From NCBI GenBank assembly GCA_012961745.1, contig DTYT01000041.1, forward strand, positions 1 to 33,372: a DNA stretch of 33,372 bases. Direction: 5' to 3'. Position numbers and translations under genes: made by a program. The notes under the pieces were generated by a model. The model did no database searches, was not told where the DNA came from, and saw only the letters and a list, made by a program, of their open reading frames with translations. Below, in pieces: positions 24,660 through 32,711 of the stretch; position 1 is the first letter of the stretch; each line of letters begins with the position of its first letter. Source of the stretch: Kiritimatiellia bacterium. GTDB lineage: Bacteria; Verrucomicrobiota; Kiritimatiellia; B70-G9.

Positions 24660-26051
24660 TCATTCGGGAAGCCCAGGATACCCCACACCCAGAAGACTCG
24701 AAATTGCGGCGTGAAACCGGCGGTGCTGCGTGTCAGCCCATTTTTCAAGTGCACGGACCCTGTCACGCAGTTTCTTCAGATCAGGGTTCCCCGGTGCCCC
24801 CCGGGACCTCCGCCGCTTGACCGACTCCCGCACATCCGTTCCTCCCAGTTGCGCCAGTCTTGCTTTCACCGACCGGTAGGCATCCCGGAAGGGAATCCCT
24901 TCCACCGCTAGATCCGCAGCCGCGTCAGCCGCAAACACCGTGGGATCAAACGCATCCTCCATCGCCTTGGTGTCCAGCCTCATTTCATCGATCACCAGCC
25001 TCATGATGTGTAGGCTGGCTTCAACCGTCCGGAGCGAATCCATCAGCAGGGGCTTGATCTCCTGCAGATCCCGCTGGTATCCCGAGGGCAACCCGCGCAC
25101 AATCTCAGCCGCCGCCTGGCCTGCAGCCAGCACCACCGCCGAGCGGGCACGTACCAGCTCCAGGACATCCGGGTTGTGCTTCTGAGGCATGATACTGCTG
25201 CCGGTACACAAGTCCTCCGGGAGAACCACGTAGCCGAATTCCGGTGCCGCGAAGATGATCAGATCCGTCGCCAGTCCTGACAAAGTAAGCATCGTCCTTC
25301 CCAATGCCGAGATAAGTCTCGCTTCAAGCTTGGCTCTGCCGGTCACCGCGTACGTCACGTTCACTACCGGTCCGCGGAATCCCAGAATTTCGGCCTCATA
25401 GTCGCGGTCTATCGGCAGGGGAACCCCGTATCCGGCGCCAGCTCCCAGCGGACAACGGTCAGCAGCCCGGTAGATGTCGGTAAGCTCCTGGGCATCGTCC
25501 AGCAGGCCCTCAGAAAACGACGCCAGCCACACCGCGACGGTTGACGGCATGGCACGCTGCATGTGAGTCCTCCCCACCATCGGTGTCGTACGGTATCGCG
25601 ATGCCGAACCAAGCAGGCTTCCGACAGTTGCGTTCAACTGCCGGACCACCTCTGGAATCCGGTCCTTGATATACAATCGCAGAGCAACCGCCACTTGGTC
25701 ATTTCGACTCCGACCGAGATGAACCTTGCGCCCGACTTCACCCAGGCGCGCACTCAGCTCCCTCTCCACTGCGAGATGCACGTCCTGATCGCTGCGTCGT
25801 ATCCGGAACGTCCCCCGGCGGGACCGTCGCATGAGGCACACCAGCTCACTGATGAGCCGCTTTTCCTCCGCGGGCGTAAATACAGGACCGGGCGACCTCA
25901 GGCGAGCCAGGGCCCGCACGTGAGCGGCCGTGCCGATACAATCATATTCCAGCAGCTCCCGGTCGCAGAGAAGGTCTTCGGCCGCGGTATACTCCAGAAC
26001 CCTCTGGGAAACGTTTCCTACCAGTGTGGTGCGGCGGCGTCTCCGGCTCAT
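24660..26051 (-). CDS. argH: Argininosuccinate lyase
   Basis: This 463-residue member of the fumarase/aspartase superfamily catalyses the final arginine-biosynthesis step, argininosuccinate to arginine plus fumarate. Signatures are SRNDQVAVALRLY, GRTHMQRAMPST (usual GYTHLQ.AQP.T), the signature loop GSSIMPQKHNPDVLEL and YQRDLQEIK. The N-terminus lacks the usual LWGGRF start and is basic (MSRRRRRT), and the sequence is divergent in places, so paralogous activity on another substrate is conceivable. ATG 26051 has GGGAG about ten bases upstream. It sits between a pilus-type gene set and an ABC transporter, an unusual setting for argH, and may have its own promoter. Confidence 0.88.
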   Translation of the reverse strand: MSRRRRRTTLVGNVSQRVLEYTAAEDLLCDRELLEYDCIGTAAHVRALARLRSPGPVFTPAEEKRLISELVCLMRRSRRGTFRIRRSDQDVHLAVERELSARLGEVGRKVHLGRSRNDQVAVALRLYIKDRIPEVVRQLNATVGSLLGSASRYRTTPMVGRTHMQRAMPSTVAVWLASFSEGLLDDAQELTDIYRAADRCPLGAGAGYGVPLPIDRDYEAEILGFRGPVVNVTYAVTGRAKLEARLISALGRTMLTLSGLATDLIIFAAPEFGYVVLPEDLCTGSSIMPQKHNPDVLELVRARSAVVLAAGQAAAEIVRGLPSGYQRDLQEIKPLLMDSLRTVEASLHIMRLVIDEMRLDTKAMEDAFDPTVFAADAAADLAVEGIPFRDAYRSVKARLAQLGGTDVRESVKRRRSRGAPGNPDLKKLRDRVRALEKWADTQHRRFHAAISSLLGVGYPGLPE

Positions 26052-26100
26052 TTCATGAGACTCCCGGTGCCCGGGGCAAAGAAAAAAATCGCATGTTCAG

Positions 26101-26129
26101 TGTTTATCTCCTGGGGGACGCCAAGTCAA
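26101..26129 (-). promoter_or_regulatory. Candidate sigma70 promoter for argH
   Basis: On the minus strand TTGACT (26129-26124) and TAAACA (26106-26101) are 17 bp apart in the 130 bp gap between the PAS/HisKA gene and argH. A run of seven T follows (26088-26082 read on minus). The -10 match is only moderate. Confidence 0.35.
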
Positions 26130-26169
26130 GCGGCATGCCTTGGAGTGCATTGCGGGAATCCACTATCCG

Positions 26170-26189
26170 GCGCTCCCGGTCTCAGGAGC
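26170..26189. terminator. Short stem-loop at the 3' end of the PAS/HisKA gene
   Basis: GCTCC (26172-26176) and GGAGC (26185-26189) enclose an 8-nt loop across the stop codon of the minus-strand kinase-like gene. There is no T-tract, so a termination role is uncertain. Confidence 0.25.
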
Positions 26190-27489
26190 CGTCCGATTTC
26201 GAGGTCGACCCGGGACCAGTTGCTGCCATTTCATCCGCATAGGCCATGATTCTTTTCAGCGCTTCGGGCGAGAATTCCGCATGATCGAGAAACCTTTGGA
26301 TAATGCGGTTCATCCTCTGGGCTTCGCGGACCACTTGACTGTAAAGGACACTGCGGTTCTGCCGGAGCAGGAGCCGGCTGTGTTCGTCACCGGAGTCGGC
26401 GCTTCTCTCCAGACGGTCGAGCAGCTCAAGGGACCCGGCCACTGCCGTCAGAGGATTACGGATCTCGTGTGCGATCTCCGTGGCCATCTCGGCGGCTGCC
26501 TGAATCCGCTCTGCCATGCGGGCCTTGGTCTGCAGGTCAAGTAGCCGGGTGACGTCGGAAAACACGATCAGGTACCCGGAGGGCGAGTCTCCACAGCCTC
26601 CGTTGAGAACCCTGTAGATCTCCGATCCCGCAGGGAAACGGATGCGGCTGACCTCGAAGCGCGCATCGAACCGGCTTCCGTCCGTCCGCTTGAATTTCGC
26701 TGGTCGATCGCCTTGCCGCGTTTCGAGCCTGGCGATATCCAGCTCGCCATTCATGAACTCGCGGATATCGTGTCCTAGCAAATCGCCTTCTCCTCCACGT
26801 AACAGCTCGCACGCAGTCGGGTTGACCATGTATATCCTTCCGCGGGTGTCTATCAGGAGGAGGCCCACTCCCACCTTCTGGAAAACGGTATCTATCAGGT
26901 CGCGATATCTTTCGACGCGTGCATCAGCGAAGCGAAGACGACGTGACAGATAGGCACCGGCCATGCCGAAGAAGAGGAATACAAAACCCCGCATGCCCAG
27001 AGTTTCACCAATGGACGCCCAGTCGTAGCTCGGAGAATTTCCGCCGGCGTCGGGCAGCAGTCCGCTGCTTACCAGGACAACTACCAATGCGTACGCAAGA
27101 ATCCCTAAGAGGGATATTTCCAGAGCCATGGTAGGACCGGCGAGTATACCGGAAGAGAGGAACACCAGGGGATATAACATCGCCAGCTCGCTCCGCGGGC
27201 CGCCGGTAAAATAGACCAAGCCCGTCACCAGCAGGATGTCCACCACGCACTGCAAGGGGACCACCTGTCGTCCGCGGCTGACATCCTTGATCCAAAGTGC
27301 GTATGGAATCGTGGCGATGTATCCGAAGGCCACCAGCGCATAGAACGCCACGCTATCCATGTGCATAAAGAACGAAAGCACAACCACCGCCGCCGAAATG
27401 ATCGCCACCCGGATAAACACGACCACCACCAGTTCCCGCCAGCTCAAGATCCTCGGCTGTCCGTCTCCGGTTCTGACGACGGCGTCCAC
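26182..27489 (-). CDS. PilS-like membrane PAS-HisKA protein lacking the ATPase domain
   Basis: This 435-residue protein has about six hydrophobic helices (residues 18-190) and a PAS domain (about 205-320, GVGLLLIDTRGRIYMVNPTACELL). A HisKA dimerisation/phosphotransfer domain follows, with H341 in AHEIRNPLTAV and an X-box ending near 400 (NRIIQRFLDHAEF). It stops about 94 residues after the His with a Ser/Gly-rich tail, and no N-, G1- or G2-box appears in any frame before argH 130 bp later. It therefore cannot phosphorylate itself alone. The arrangement (6TM-PAS-HisKA next to pilB/pilC) resembles PilS. GTG 27489 has GGAGG four bases upstream. It may be a decoy, a phosphotransfer hub or a partner for another kinase's catalytic domain. 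Confidence 0.85.
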   Translation of the reverse strand: MDAVVRTGDGQPRILSWRELVVVVFIRVAIISAAVVVLSFFMHMDSVAFYALVAFGYIATIPYALWIKDVSRGRQVVPLQCVVDILLVTGLVYFTGGPRSELAMLYPLVFLSSGILAGPTMALEISLLGILAYALVVVLVSSGLLPDAGGNSPSYDWASIGETLGMRGFVFLFFGMAGAYLSRRLRFADARVERYRDLIDTVFQKVGVGLLLIDTRGRIYMVNPTACELLRGGEGDLLGHDIREFMNGELDIARLETRQGDRPAKFKRTDGSRFDARFEVSRIRFPAGSEIYRVLNGGCGDSPSGYLIVFSDVTRLLDLQTKARMAERIQAAAEMATEIAHEIRNPLTAVAGSLELLDRLERSADSGDEHSRLLLRQNRSVLYSQVVREAQRMNRIIQRFLDHAEFSPEALKRIMAYADEMAATGPGSTSKSDGS

Positions 27490-27506
27490 CTTTCCTCCCC
27501 CGGCGG

Positions 27507-28640
27507 TCAGAAAGCGACAATCTCATGCATCTTGAAGATCGGCAGATACATGCACAGCACCACGCCGCCCACCGTCACGCCCAGAAAAACGATGAGCAGC
27601 GGCTCGATCAGCGAAGTCAGCGCCGCCAAAGTCGCCTCAACCTCCGATTCATAAAACTCGGCTATCTTCTGAAGCATCTCGTCCACCTTGCCCGTCTGTT
27701 CGCCGGCCTCCAGCATGTGAATCAGCATGCGGGGATAGTTGGGATCCTGTCCCAGAGTCTTGGACAGAGGCTCACCTCGCTCCACGTCGTCGCGTCCCTT
27801 CATTACCGAGCGCGCCAGCACCCGATTGCCCACTGCGTAGGCCACGATATCCAACGCATGCAAGATCGGCACCCCGCTGCGCATCAGCTGGGCGAAAGTC
27901 GAGGCGAAACGGGCCAATGCAGCCTTCTTGTTGAGTTCGCCGAATACCGGCAATCGGAGCATGAAAGAATCCCACAGATAGGCTCCCGTGTCCGTCCTCT
28001 TGAACTTCCCGAAGCCGATTACGAACATTACCAGCCCGGCCGTCACGGCGAGTGAGTAATGCCGCACCGTGAAGCTGATGTTAACCAGCATCTGCGTGGG
28101 ACCCGGCAGTTTCGCTCCGAAGTCCGCGTAGATCTCCGCGAATCGTGGCACCACGAAAATAATCAATCCCGCGGTGATCATCGAGACCACACCCATCACG
28201 ATTACCGGATAGGTCATCGCCGAAATCACTTCCCGCCGAAGCTTTGCCCGCTCCTCAAGATACTGCGCCAGCCGCGCTGCGGTTTCCGCCAGTAGACCAC
28301 CGGTTTCCCCTGCCCGCATCATGCTGACGTAGAGCTGGTCGAAAATGTCCGGATAGACTGCCAGCGCCTCGGAAAACGACTTGCCGCCCTCGATCTCGGT
28401 ACGCACACCCTCGATCACGCTTCTGAAGGTCTTGTTGGTGCTCTGTTCCTCCAGAGCGTGAAGGGTCTTCACCACCGGCATACCCGAACCGAGCATGGCT
28501 GACATCTGCCGGGTGAAAATGGGCAGCTCTTTCAGTCGGATCTTGCGCGCACCCGGCACCCGGCGTCGCCTTGTTCCGGCCTTACCTGCCGCTACGCCAG
28601 ATACCGCCCGGGCCGCCTGCGCCTGTGCCATCGCCGCCAT
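27507..28640 (-). CDS. pilC: Type IV pilus / type II secretion inner-membrane platform protein (PilC/GspF)
   Basis: This 377-residue GspF/PilC protein has two T2SSF domains, each built around the motif seen here as FTRQMSAMLGSGMPVVKTLHAL and FASTFAQLMRSGVPILHALDI. Each is followed by a GE.GG..AE or GEQTGKVDEML motif. TM segments are near YPVIVMGVVSMITAGLIIFVVP, YSLAVTAGLVMFVIGFG and the C-terminal EPLLIVFLGVTVGGVVLCMYLPIF. It forms the inner-membrane platform that works with the assembly ATPase. Its start has AGAGGAGG about 11 bases upstream. It is directly downstream of pilB (36 bp). Whether the machine is a pilus or a type II secretion system cannot be decided from two genes; the -24/-12 site and the adjacent PilS-like gene favour type IV pili. 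Confidence 0.93.
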   Translation of the reverse strand: MAAMAQAQAARAVSGVAAGKAGTRRRRVPGARKIRLKELPIFTRQMSAMLGSGMPVVKTLHALEEQSTNKTFRSVIEGVRTEIEGGKSFSEALAVYPDIFDQLYVSMMRAGETGGLLAETAARLAQYLEERAKLRREVISAMTYPVIVMGVVSMITAGLIIFVVPRFAEIYADFGAKLPGPTQMLVNISFTVRHYSLAVTAGLVMFVIGFGKFKRTDTGAYLWDSFMLRLPVFGELNKKAALARFASTFAQLMRSGVPILHALDIVAYAVGNRVLARSVMKGRDDVERGEPLSKTLGQDPNYPRMLIHMLEAGEQTGKVDEMLQKIAEFYESEVEATLAALTSLIEPLLIVFLGVTVGGVVLCMYLPIFKMHEIVAF

Positions 28641-28676
28641 GATCCCTGCTCCTCCTCTTGTCGCTTGATTCTCCGG

Positions 28677-30395
28677 TTAGCCTTCTCCACCGGTCACCCG
28701 CATAGCCTCCTCTATGCTGGTCACCCCTTCCTTGACTCTCTGGAGCCCCGCATTCCTCAAGGTTACCATTCCCTCCTGGATGGCCTTTTCCCGGATCGCT
28801 GCCGAGTCCGCGTTCCGCAGTACCAAGTCGCGAACCGCATCGCTCATCAATAGTATCTCCATCAGTGCGCCACGTCCCTTGAAGCCGACACTGTTGCACT
28901 TCGGACATCCCACCGGTTCATAGAAGGTCGCCCCGGCGAATTCCTCGGGATCCAAACGATTCACCCGGAGTACGTCGACCGGAATTTCCCTCTCCCTCTT
29001 GCATGCCGGGCACAGTTTACGAAACAGGCGCTGCGCCTGTGCCATGATCACCGCCGAGGCGATCATGAAAGGTTCAATGCCCATGTAAAGCATCCGCGCC
29101 ACCGCGCCGGATGCATCATTGGTATGCAGGGTGCTGAGCACGAGGTGTCCGGTGAGCGCGGCCTGGATCGCAATCTGCGCCGTCTCGCTGTCACGGATCT
29201 CGCCCACCATGACGATATCCGGGTCCTGGCGCAGGATCGAACGCAACGCCGAGGCGAATGTCAGACCCACGGAGGCGTGAGTCTGGACTTGGTTGATACC
29301 TGCCAGCTGGTATTCAACCGGGTCCTCAACCGTGATGATGTTCACCCCCGGATGGTTCAATTCTTGCAGACACGAATACAGCGTGGTCGTCTTGCCGCTT
29401 CCCGTCGGACCGGTCACCAGGATCATGCCGTGCGGCTGCTTAATGGCATACATGAGACGCTCGTAAGCCAGCTGGTCCAGCCCCAGTGCCGCCACGTTGG
29501 GTGCCAGCGCCGACTTGTCCAGGATGCGCATGACAATCTTCTCCCCGTGAATGGTGGGCAGAACACTCAGACGAATATCCGCCTCCTTGCCCAGAGCCCG
29601 GATCTTGAAGCGTCCGTCCTGGGGTACCCGGCGCTCCGCAATATCCAGGTTTCCCATGATTTTGATGCGGGAGGTGATCGCTCCTTGAAGCTGCTTGGGC
29701 GGACTAGGGCTTTCGTAGAGAACGCCGTCAACCCGATACCGCAAGCGCAGCGACTTTTCCAACGGTTCAATGTGGATGTCGCTTGCTCGCTTACGGATTC
29801 CCTCCACCAGTATGGAGTTGACGATGCGGATCACCGGGGCGTCCTCGGCCTTCTGCAGCATTTCATCCAGGCTCATATCCTCCTGTTGCTCCTGCCCCAG
29901 TTCAACGTCATCGGCGTCCTCGACATCCTTGAGAATCTCCTCCAGACCTTCGGTGGAGTCCTGGACAAAGCGCTGAAGGTTTTCGGCCACCTGGGTCTCC
30001 GGAGCTACCATGGGCACGATCTGCAGGCCGGTGATCGCGTGGAGCTCATCCACCACCACAACGTCAAAGGGATCGCCCAAGGCGATCATAAGCCGATCCT
30101 TCACCCGCATGATGGGTATGACCATGTGCATGCTCATGGTCTCCGTGGGCAAGATGTTGAGCAGTTCTTCGTCCAGCGAAAAATGGCGCAGGTTTATAGG
30201 CGGCATGTCCAAATATTCGGCAAGGGCGGCGGCCATTTCCTCTGGCTCCACAACCCCCTTCTCCACCAGCCGCTTCTCCAGTCGCTCGCCGGCCGTCGCC
30301 GCCTTCCGGCGCGCCTCTTCAATGTCGTCTGGACTGGCCGCGCCCCGGCGCACCAGGATGTCCAGCAGCCGGTTCTCTGTGCCTACCTTCGCCAT
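28677..30395 (-). CDS. pilB: Type IV pilus assembly / type II secretion ATPase (PilB/GspE)
   Basis: This 572-residue secretion ATPase carries an N-terminal MshEN-type domain (about residues 5-150, LLDILVRRG...MPPINLRHFSLDEELLNILPTE). Next come the Asp-box RASDIHIEP, Walker A GPTGSGKT at 329-336, the His-box STLHTND and Walker B DPDIVMVGEIRD. A zinc-binding four-Cys motif is present (CPAC...CPKC). It powers pilus or pseudopilus extension in the cytoplasm. I start at ATG 30395 (MAKVGTENR), which gives normal family length; the frame stays open to 30617 but the extension is basic and unlike the family. The ribosome site is weak (AGGG about nine bases upstream). A -24/-12 promoter begins about 28 bp upstream. 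Confidence 0.94.
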   Translation of the reverse strand: MAKVGTENRLLDILVRRGAASPDDIEEARRKAATAGERLEKRLVEKGVVEPEEMAAALAEYLDMPPINLRHFSLDEELLNILPTETMSMHMVIPIMRVKDRLMIALGDPFDVVVVDELHAITGLQIVPMVAPETQVAENLQRFVQDSTEGLEEILKDVEDADDVELGQEQQEDMSLDEMLQKAEDAPVIRIVNSILVEGIRKRASDIHIEPLEKSLRLRYRVDGVLYESPSPPKQLQGAITSRIKIMGNLDIAERRVPQDGRFKIRALGKEADIRLSVLPTIHGEKIVMRILDKSALAPNVAALGLDQLAYERLMYAIKQPHGMILVTGPTGSGKTTTLYSCLQELNHPGVNIITVEDPVEYQLAGINQVQTHASVGLTFASALRSILRQDPDIVMVGEIRDSETAQIAIQAALTGHLVLSTLHTNDASGAVARMLYMGIEPFMIASAVIMAQAQRLFRKLCPACKREREIPVDVLRVNRLDPEEFAGATFYEPVGCPKCNSVGFKGRGALMEILLMSDAVRDLVLRNADSAAIREKAIQEGMVTLRNAGLQRVKEGVTSIEEAMRVTGGEG

Positions 30396-30422
30396 TGCTC
30401 TTACCCTGCGGTTCGGATGAAC

Positions 30423-30439
30423 AAGCAGAATCGGTGCCA
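30423..30439 (-). promoter_or_regulatory. Candidate sigma54 (-24/-12) promoter for pilB
   Basis: Read on minus the site is TGGCACCGATTCTGCTT, with perfect TGGCAC, the invariant GG and GC exactly 10 bp apart, and CTGCT at -12. Transcription would begin near 30413, giving a leader of about 18 nt before ATG 30395. Sigma54 promoters activated by PilR-type regulators are usual for pilus genes in several phyla. The NtrC-type regulator at 15892-17298 is a candidate activator. Confidence 0.6.
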
Positions 30440-30599
30440 GACTACTCCCTCCCCGACGCCGGCATTCGGCCCAAGGCGTATCTGCCTGCAAACGCAACAG
30501 ATAGGTCACAAGGCGTCCCCGGGAACCACGGCTGTATTCTTTGCGGTGCGAAAATACCGGAACAACCGCCCGCCCCGCACGGAATTTTCGTATGCACAC

Positions 30600-30633
30600 T
30601 CGACCGGCAGCCCGCAACCCGCTAAACTAGCGG
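30600..30633 (+). promoter_or_regulatory. Candidate promoter with overlapping inverted repeat, upstream of MshEN gene
   Basis: TCGACC (30600-30605) and TAAACT (30623-30628) are 17 bp apart. The -10 is embedded in the perfect inverted repeat CCGCTA-AAC-TAGCGG (30619-30633), which could be an operator. The predicted leader would be very short. The rest of the 248 bp gap between pilB and this gene holds only the sigma54 site. Confidence 0.3.
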
Positions 30634-30643
30634 TATTGACCGG

Positions 30644-31489
30644 ATGGCGATGGTGGCCGGATCTGACCAAAAGCCGGAAAAGGAATCCGAGGTTTGGAAC
30701 GCGATCGCGGCCTTCGAGCAAATCCTCGAAGCCATGCCCGATGACCGCGTGGCTCTCGAGTCTCTGTACGAAGCCTATCTGAAGATCGGGGACCAATCTT
30801 CGGCCCATAAGTACCTTCTGCGCCTCGCGCGGGTGGTAATCAGCGAAAGAGACGAGAAAGCCGCCCAAGAGCTGCTCAGCCGCCTCCAAAACTCGGGACC
30901 CCCAGACAAGGAAAGCGCAGTCCTGATCAAAGAACTTTCGGAACTGGTCAGCAAAAAGGAAGTGCCTCCGGCCCCCCCCCACACCCCAGCCCGGCACAAG
31001 CCGGTGGGTATAACCGCGGAACTCTCTCTCGCCTGGAAACTCCTCGAGGCGGGACATATCCAGCAGGACGAATATGATACAATTGTCAAGGATCTCTCCG
31101 AAAATTCCGCGAAGCATCTGAACACGCCGGTGACCGTCCTCCACGTTCTGGAAGACCGGCAGTTCCGCCACGCCAATAGCATCTTGGCGTTCCTTTCACG
31201 GGATAGCGGATTGCCCGTCATACCTCTCTCCCGTTTCGAAATCCCCCCCGAATGTTTCCGGCTGCTTCCGAACGAAATAATGGAACACCGCGGGGCAATC
31301 GTATTCGACACGATGGGTCGTGACGTTCTTGTGGCGATCCTCAATCCGTACGATGCGGAGCTCCAGCGCGAAGTCGAGGAAGCCACCCAGCGCAAATGCC
31401 ACTTCTTTCTCACCCCCGCAGCCGAATACGATGCCGCGCTCGCTGATATCCGCGCGAAAATAGCAGCCGAGAACGAAGGGAAGAAATAA
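30644..31489 (+). CDS. Stand-alone MshEN-domain protein
   Basis: This 281-residue cytoplasmic protein has a helical N-terminal half (AIAAFEQILEAMPDDRVALESLYEAYLKIGD, one or two TPR-like units) and a Pro-rich linker. Its C-terminal half resembles the MshEN domain found at the N-terminus of PilB/GspE-type ATPases (LAWKLLEAGHIQQDEYDTI..., then PVIPLSRFEIPPECFRLLPNEIMEHRGAIVFD...VLVAILNPYD). MshEN domains can bind c-di-GMP. The L-rich binding signature is only partly kept here, so binding is uncertain. There is no ATPase domain. It is divergent from pilB, which carries its own MshEN. A nine-C run at 30972-30980 lies in the linker. ATG 30650 is an alternative start. Confidence 0.8.
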   Translation: MAMVAGSDQKPEKESEVWNAIAAFEQILEAMPDDRVALESLYEAYLKIGDQSSAHKYLLRLARVVISERDEKAAQELLSRLQNSGPPDKESAVLIKELSELVSKKEVPPAPPHTPARHKPVGITAELSLAWKLLEAGHIQQDEYDTIVKDLSENSAKHLNTPVTVLHVLEDRQFRHANSILAFLSRDSGLPVIPLSRFEIPPECFRLLPNEIMEHRGAIVFDTMGRDVLVAILNPYDAELQREVEEATQRKCHFFLTPAAEYDAALADIRAKIAAENEGKK

Positions 31490-31521
31490 TTCGCCCTGCC
31501 CGCAGCCGCATTCCCGGCCGC

Positions 31522-32574
31522 TCAGGTCCCACTGCCCAGTATCCGAGCCGTCACGTCAGCCAGCAGCTCGTGACGATACAGCCGGGTGATCATCCGTACG
31601 TCGAGTGCGTGACCGGCCTTGTACGAAGTTATTGCGCCGACGAATCGCCCGCGATCCACCAGCGCGACCGCGGCCAGAAGGTCAAGTGCGGCACGGTGCC
31701 ACACCGGTTCCAGATACTTGTCACCGTGTGGTAGCCGGGGCTGGTTCACGTAGCGTCTCCGGCCCACCACCAGGATGTTTTCGTGGGTATAGCCCAGATT
31801 GCGGATATCCGCAAAGATCCGACCTATGGTCTGGCAGTACAGCTTCTTCGCCGCCGTGGTATTGGTACGGGCCACCGCCGCCCGTTCGAATAGTGCCCGC
31901 GACAAGGCAAAACGCACGCGCTGCCGCCCGATAGCGTTCTCAAAATGGATCGCACAATCAACTGTCAGAAAAGGATCGCACCCCTGCCAGGGTTCGAATA
32001 CAAGAAACGCACCGGAAGGGGAAATCACGCTCACCTTCTCCTTGACCGTCACATAGCGGGGAAGTTCCGACAGCCGACGGATGCCGGCGGAAGTCACTGC
32101 ATCTACCAGTCTCCGGCTACCCTCCGCGAACAGAGGGGGATCTCCCGAATCCGTCAGTACGTTGAGGTCGTCGATACCAAGACCTACCTTAAGAGCGACA
32201 ATATGCTCGACCATGCGGACATAATTGTGCGGCGGGCCGCTGCGCAGTACAATGTTGCTGACGATGCGGCCGGTAGTCCAGACGTTGCGCACGGAAACCT
32301 CCGTAGGAAGACAATCCGGCAGGTCCGCGCGATCAAACCACCATCCGCAGCGACTCGGCTCAAAACTCAAGTGCCGCAGCGCCCGACGAAAAAAGGTTCC
32401 GGGGCCGCTGACCCGGGCTGCCGAATTGATGGTCGTCCGGCCGTTGCGTGGCGCAGGATACGGTCCAGTGAGATCTTCGAAGTCCACCGGCTGATCGAGC
32501 CATTTCCCCAAAGCCTTCCGTCCCGCCTCGATGTTGCCCCAAAGGATCCTGCCGAAGAACTCACGCGCTTTCAT
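31522..32574 (-). CDS. Divergent LpxC-family (UDP-3-O-acyl-GlcNAc deacetylase-like) protein
   Basis: This 350-residue protein resembles LpxC, the zinc deacetylase that commits lipid A synthesis. The first-domain motif is MVEHIVALKVGLGIDDLNVLTDSGDPP (LpxC: the E-H pair and GIDN..VE.DGPE.P), and the C-terminal motif is ITSYKAGHALDVRMI (LpxC: SGHALN). The zinc-ligand stretch reads EPVWHRAALDLL, with Asp five residues after His instead of the usual four (HKxLD). It is about 50 residues longer than typical LpxC, with an unrelated N-terminus. It may be a paralogue with altered substrate or metal site, and a true lpxC may lie elsewhere. The ATG 32574 start has only a weak ribosome site. Confidence 0.7.
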   Translation of the reverse strand: MKAREFFGRILWGNIEAGRKALGKWLDQPVDFEDLTGPYPAPRNGRTTINSAARVSGPGTFFRRALRHLSFEPSRCGWWFDRADLPDCLPTEVSVRNVWTTGRIVSNIVLRSGPPHNYVRMVEHIVALKVGLGIDDLNVLTDSGDPPLFAEGSRRLVDAVTSAGIRRLSELPRYVTVKEKVSVISPSGAFLVFEPWQGCDPFLTVDCAIHFENAIGRQRVRFALSRALFERAAVARTNTTAAKKLYCQTIGRIFADIRNLGYTHENILVVGRRRYVNQPRLPHGDKYLEPVWHRAALDLLAAVALVDRGRFVGAITSYKAGHALDVRMITRLYRHELLADVTARILGSGT

Positions 32575-32711
32575 TGGACGGCTTCTACCCTTATACGAAA
32601 CCGGCGCAGGTTACAATACCGCCCTCCCGGAGGCAAACAAATTGGCCAGAAGAGATCCAACGGGGGAACGACGCTGCGGTTCAAGTCTCTGTGCCATGGA
32701 ACCAGCTCACA

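Noticed and set aside
29124..30782. 552-residue plus-strand frame opposite pilB
   Set aside because: Antisense shadow of a conserved ATPase; low-complexity His/Gln/Arg content typical of the opposite strand of GC-rich genes.
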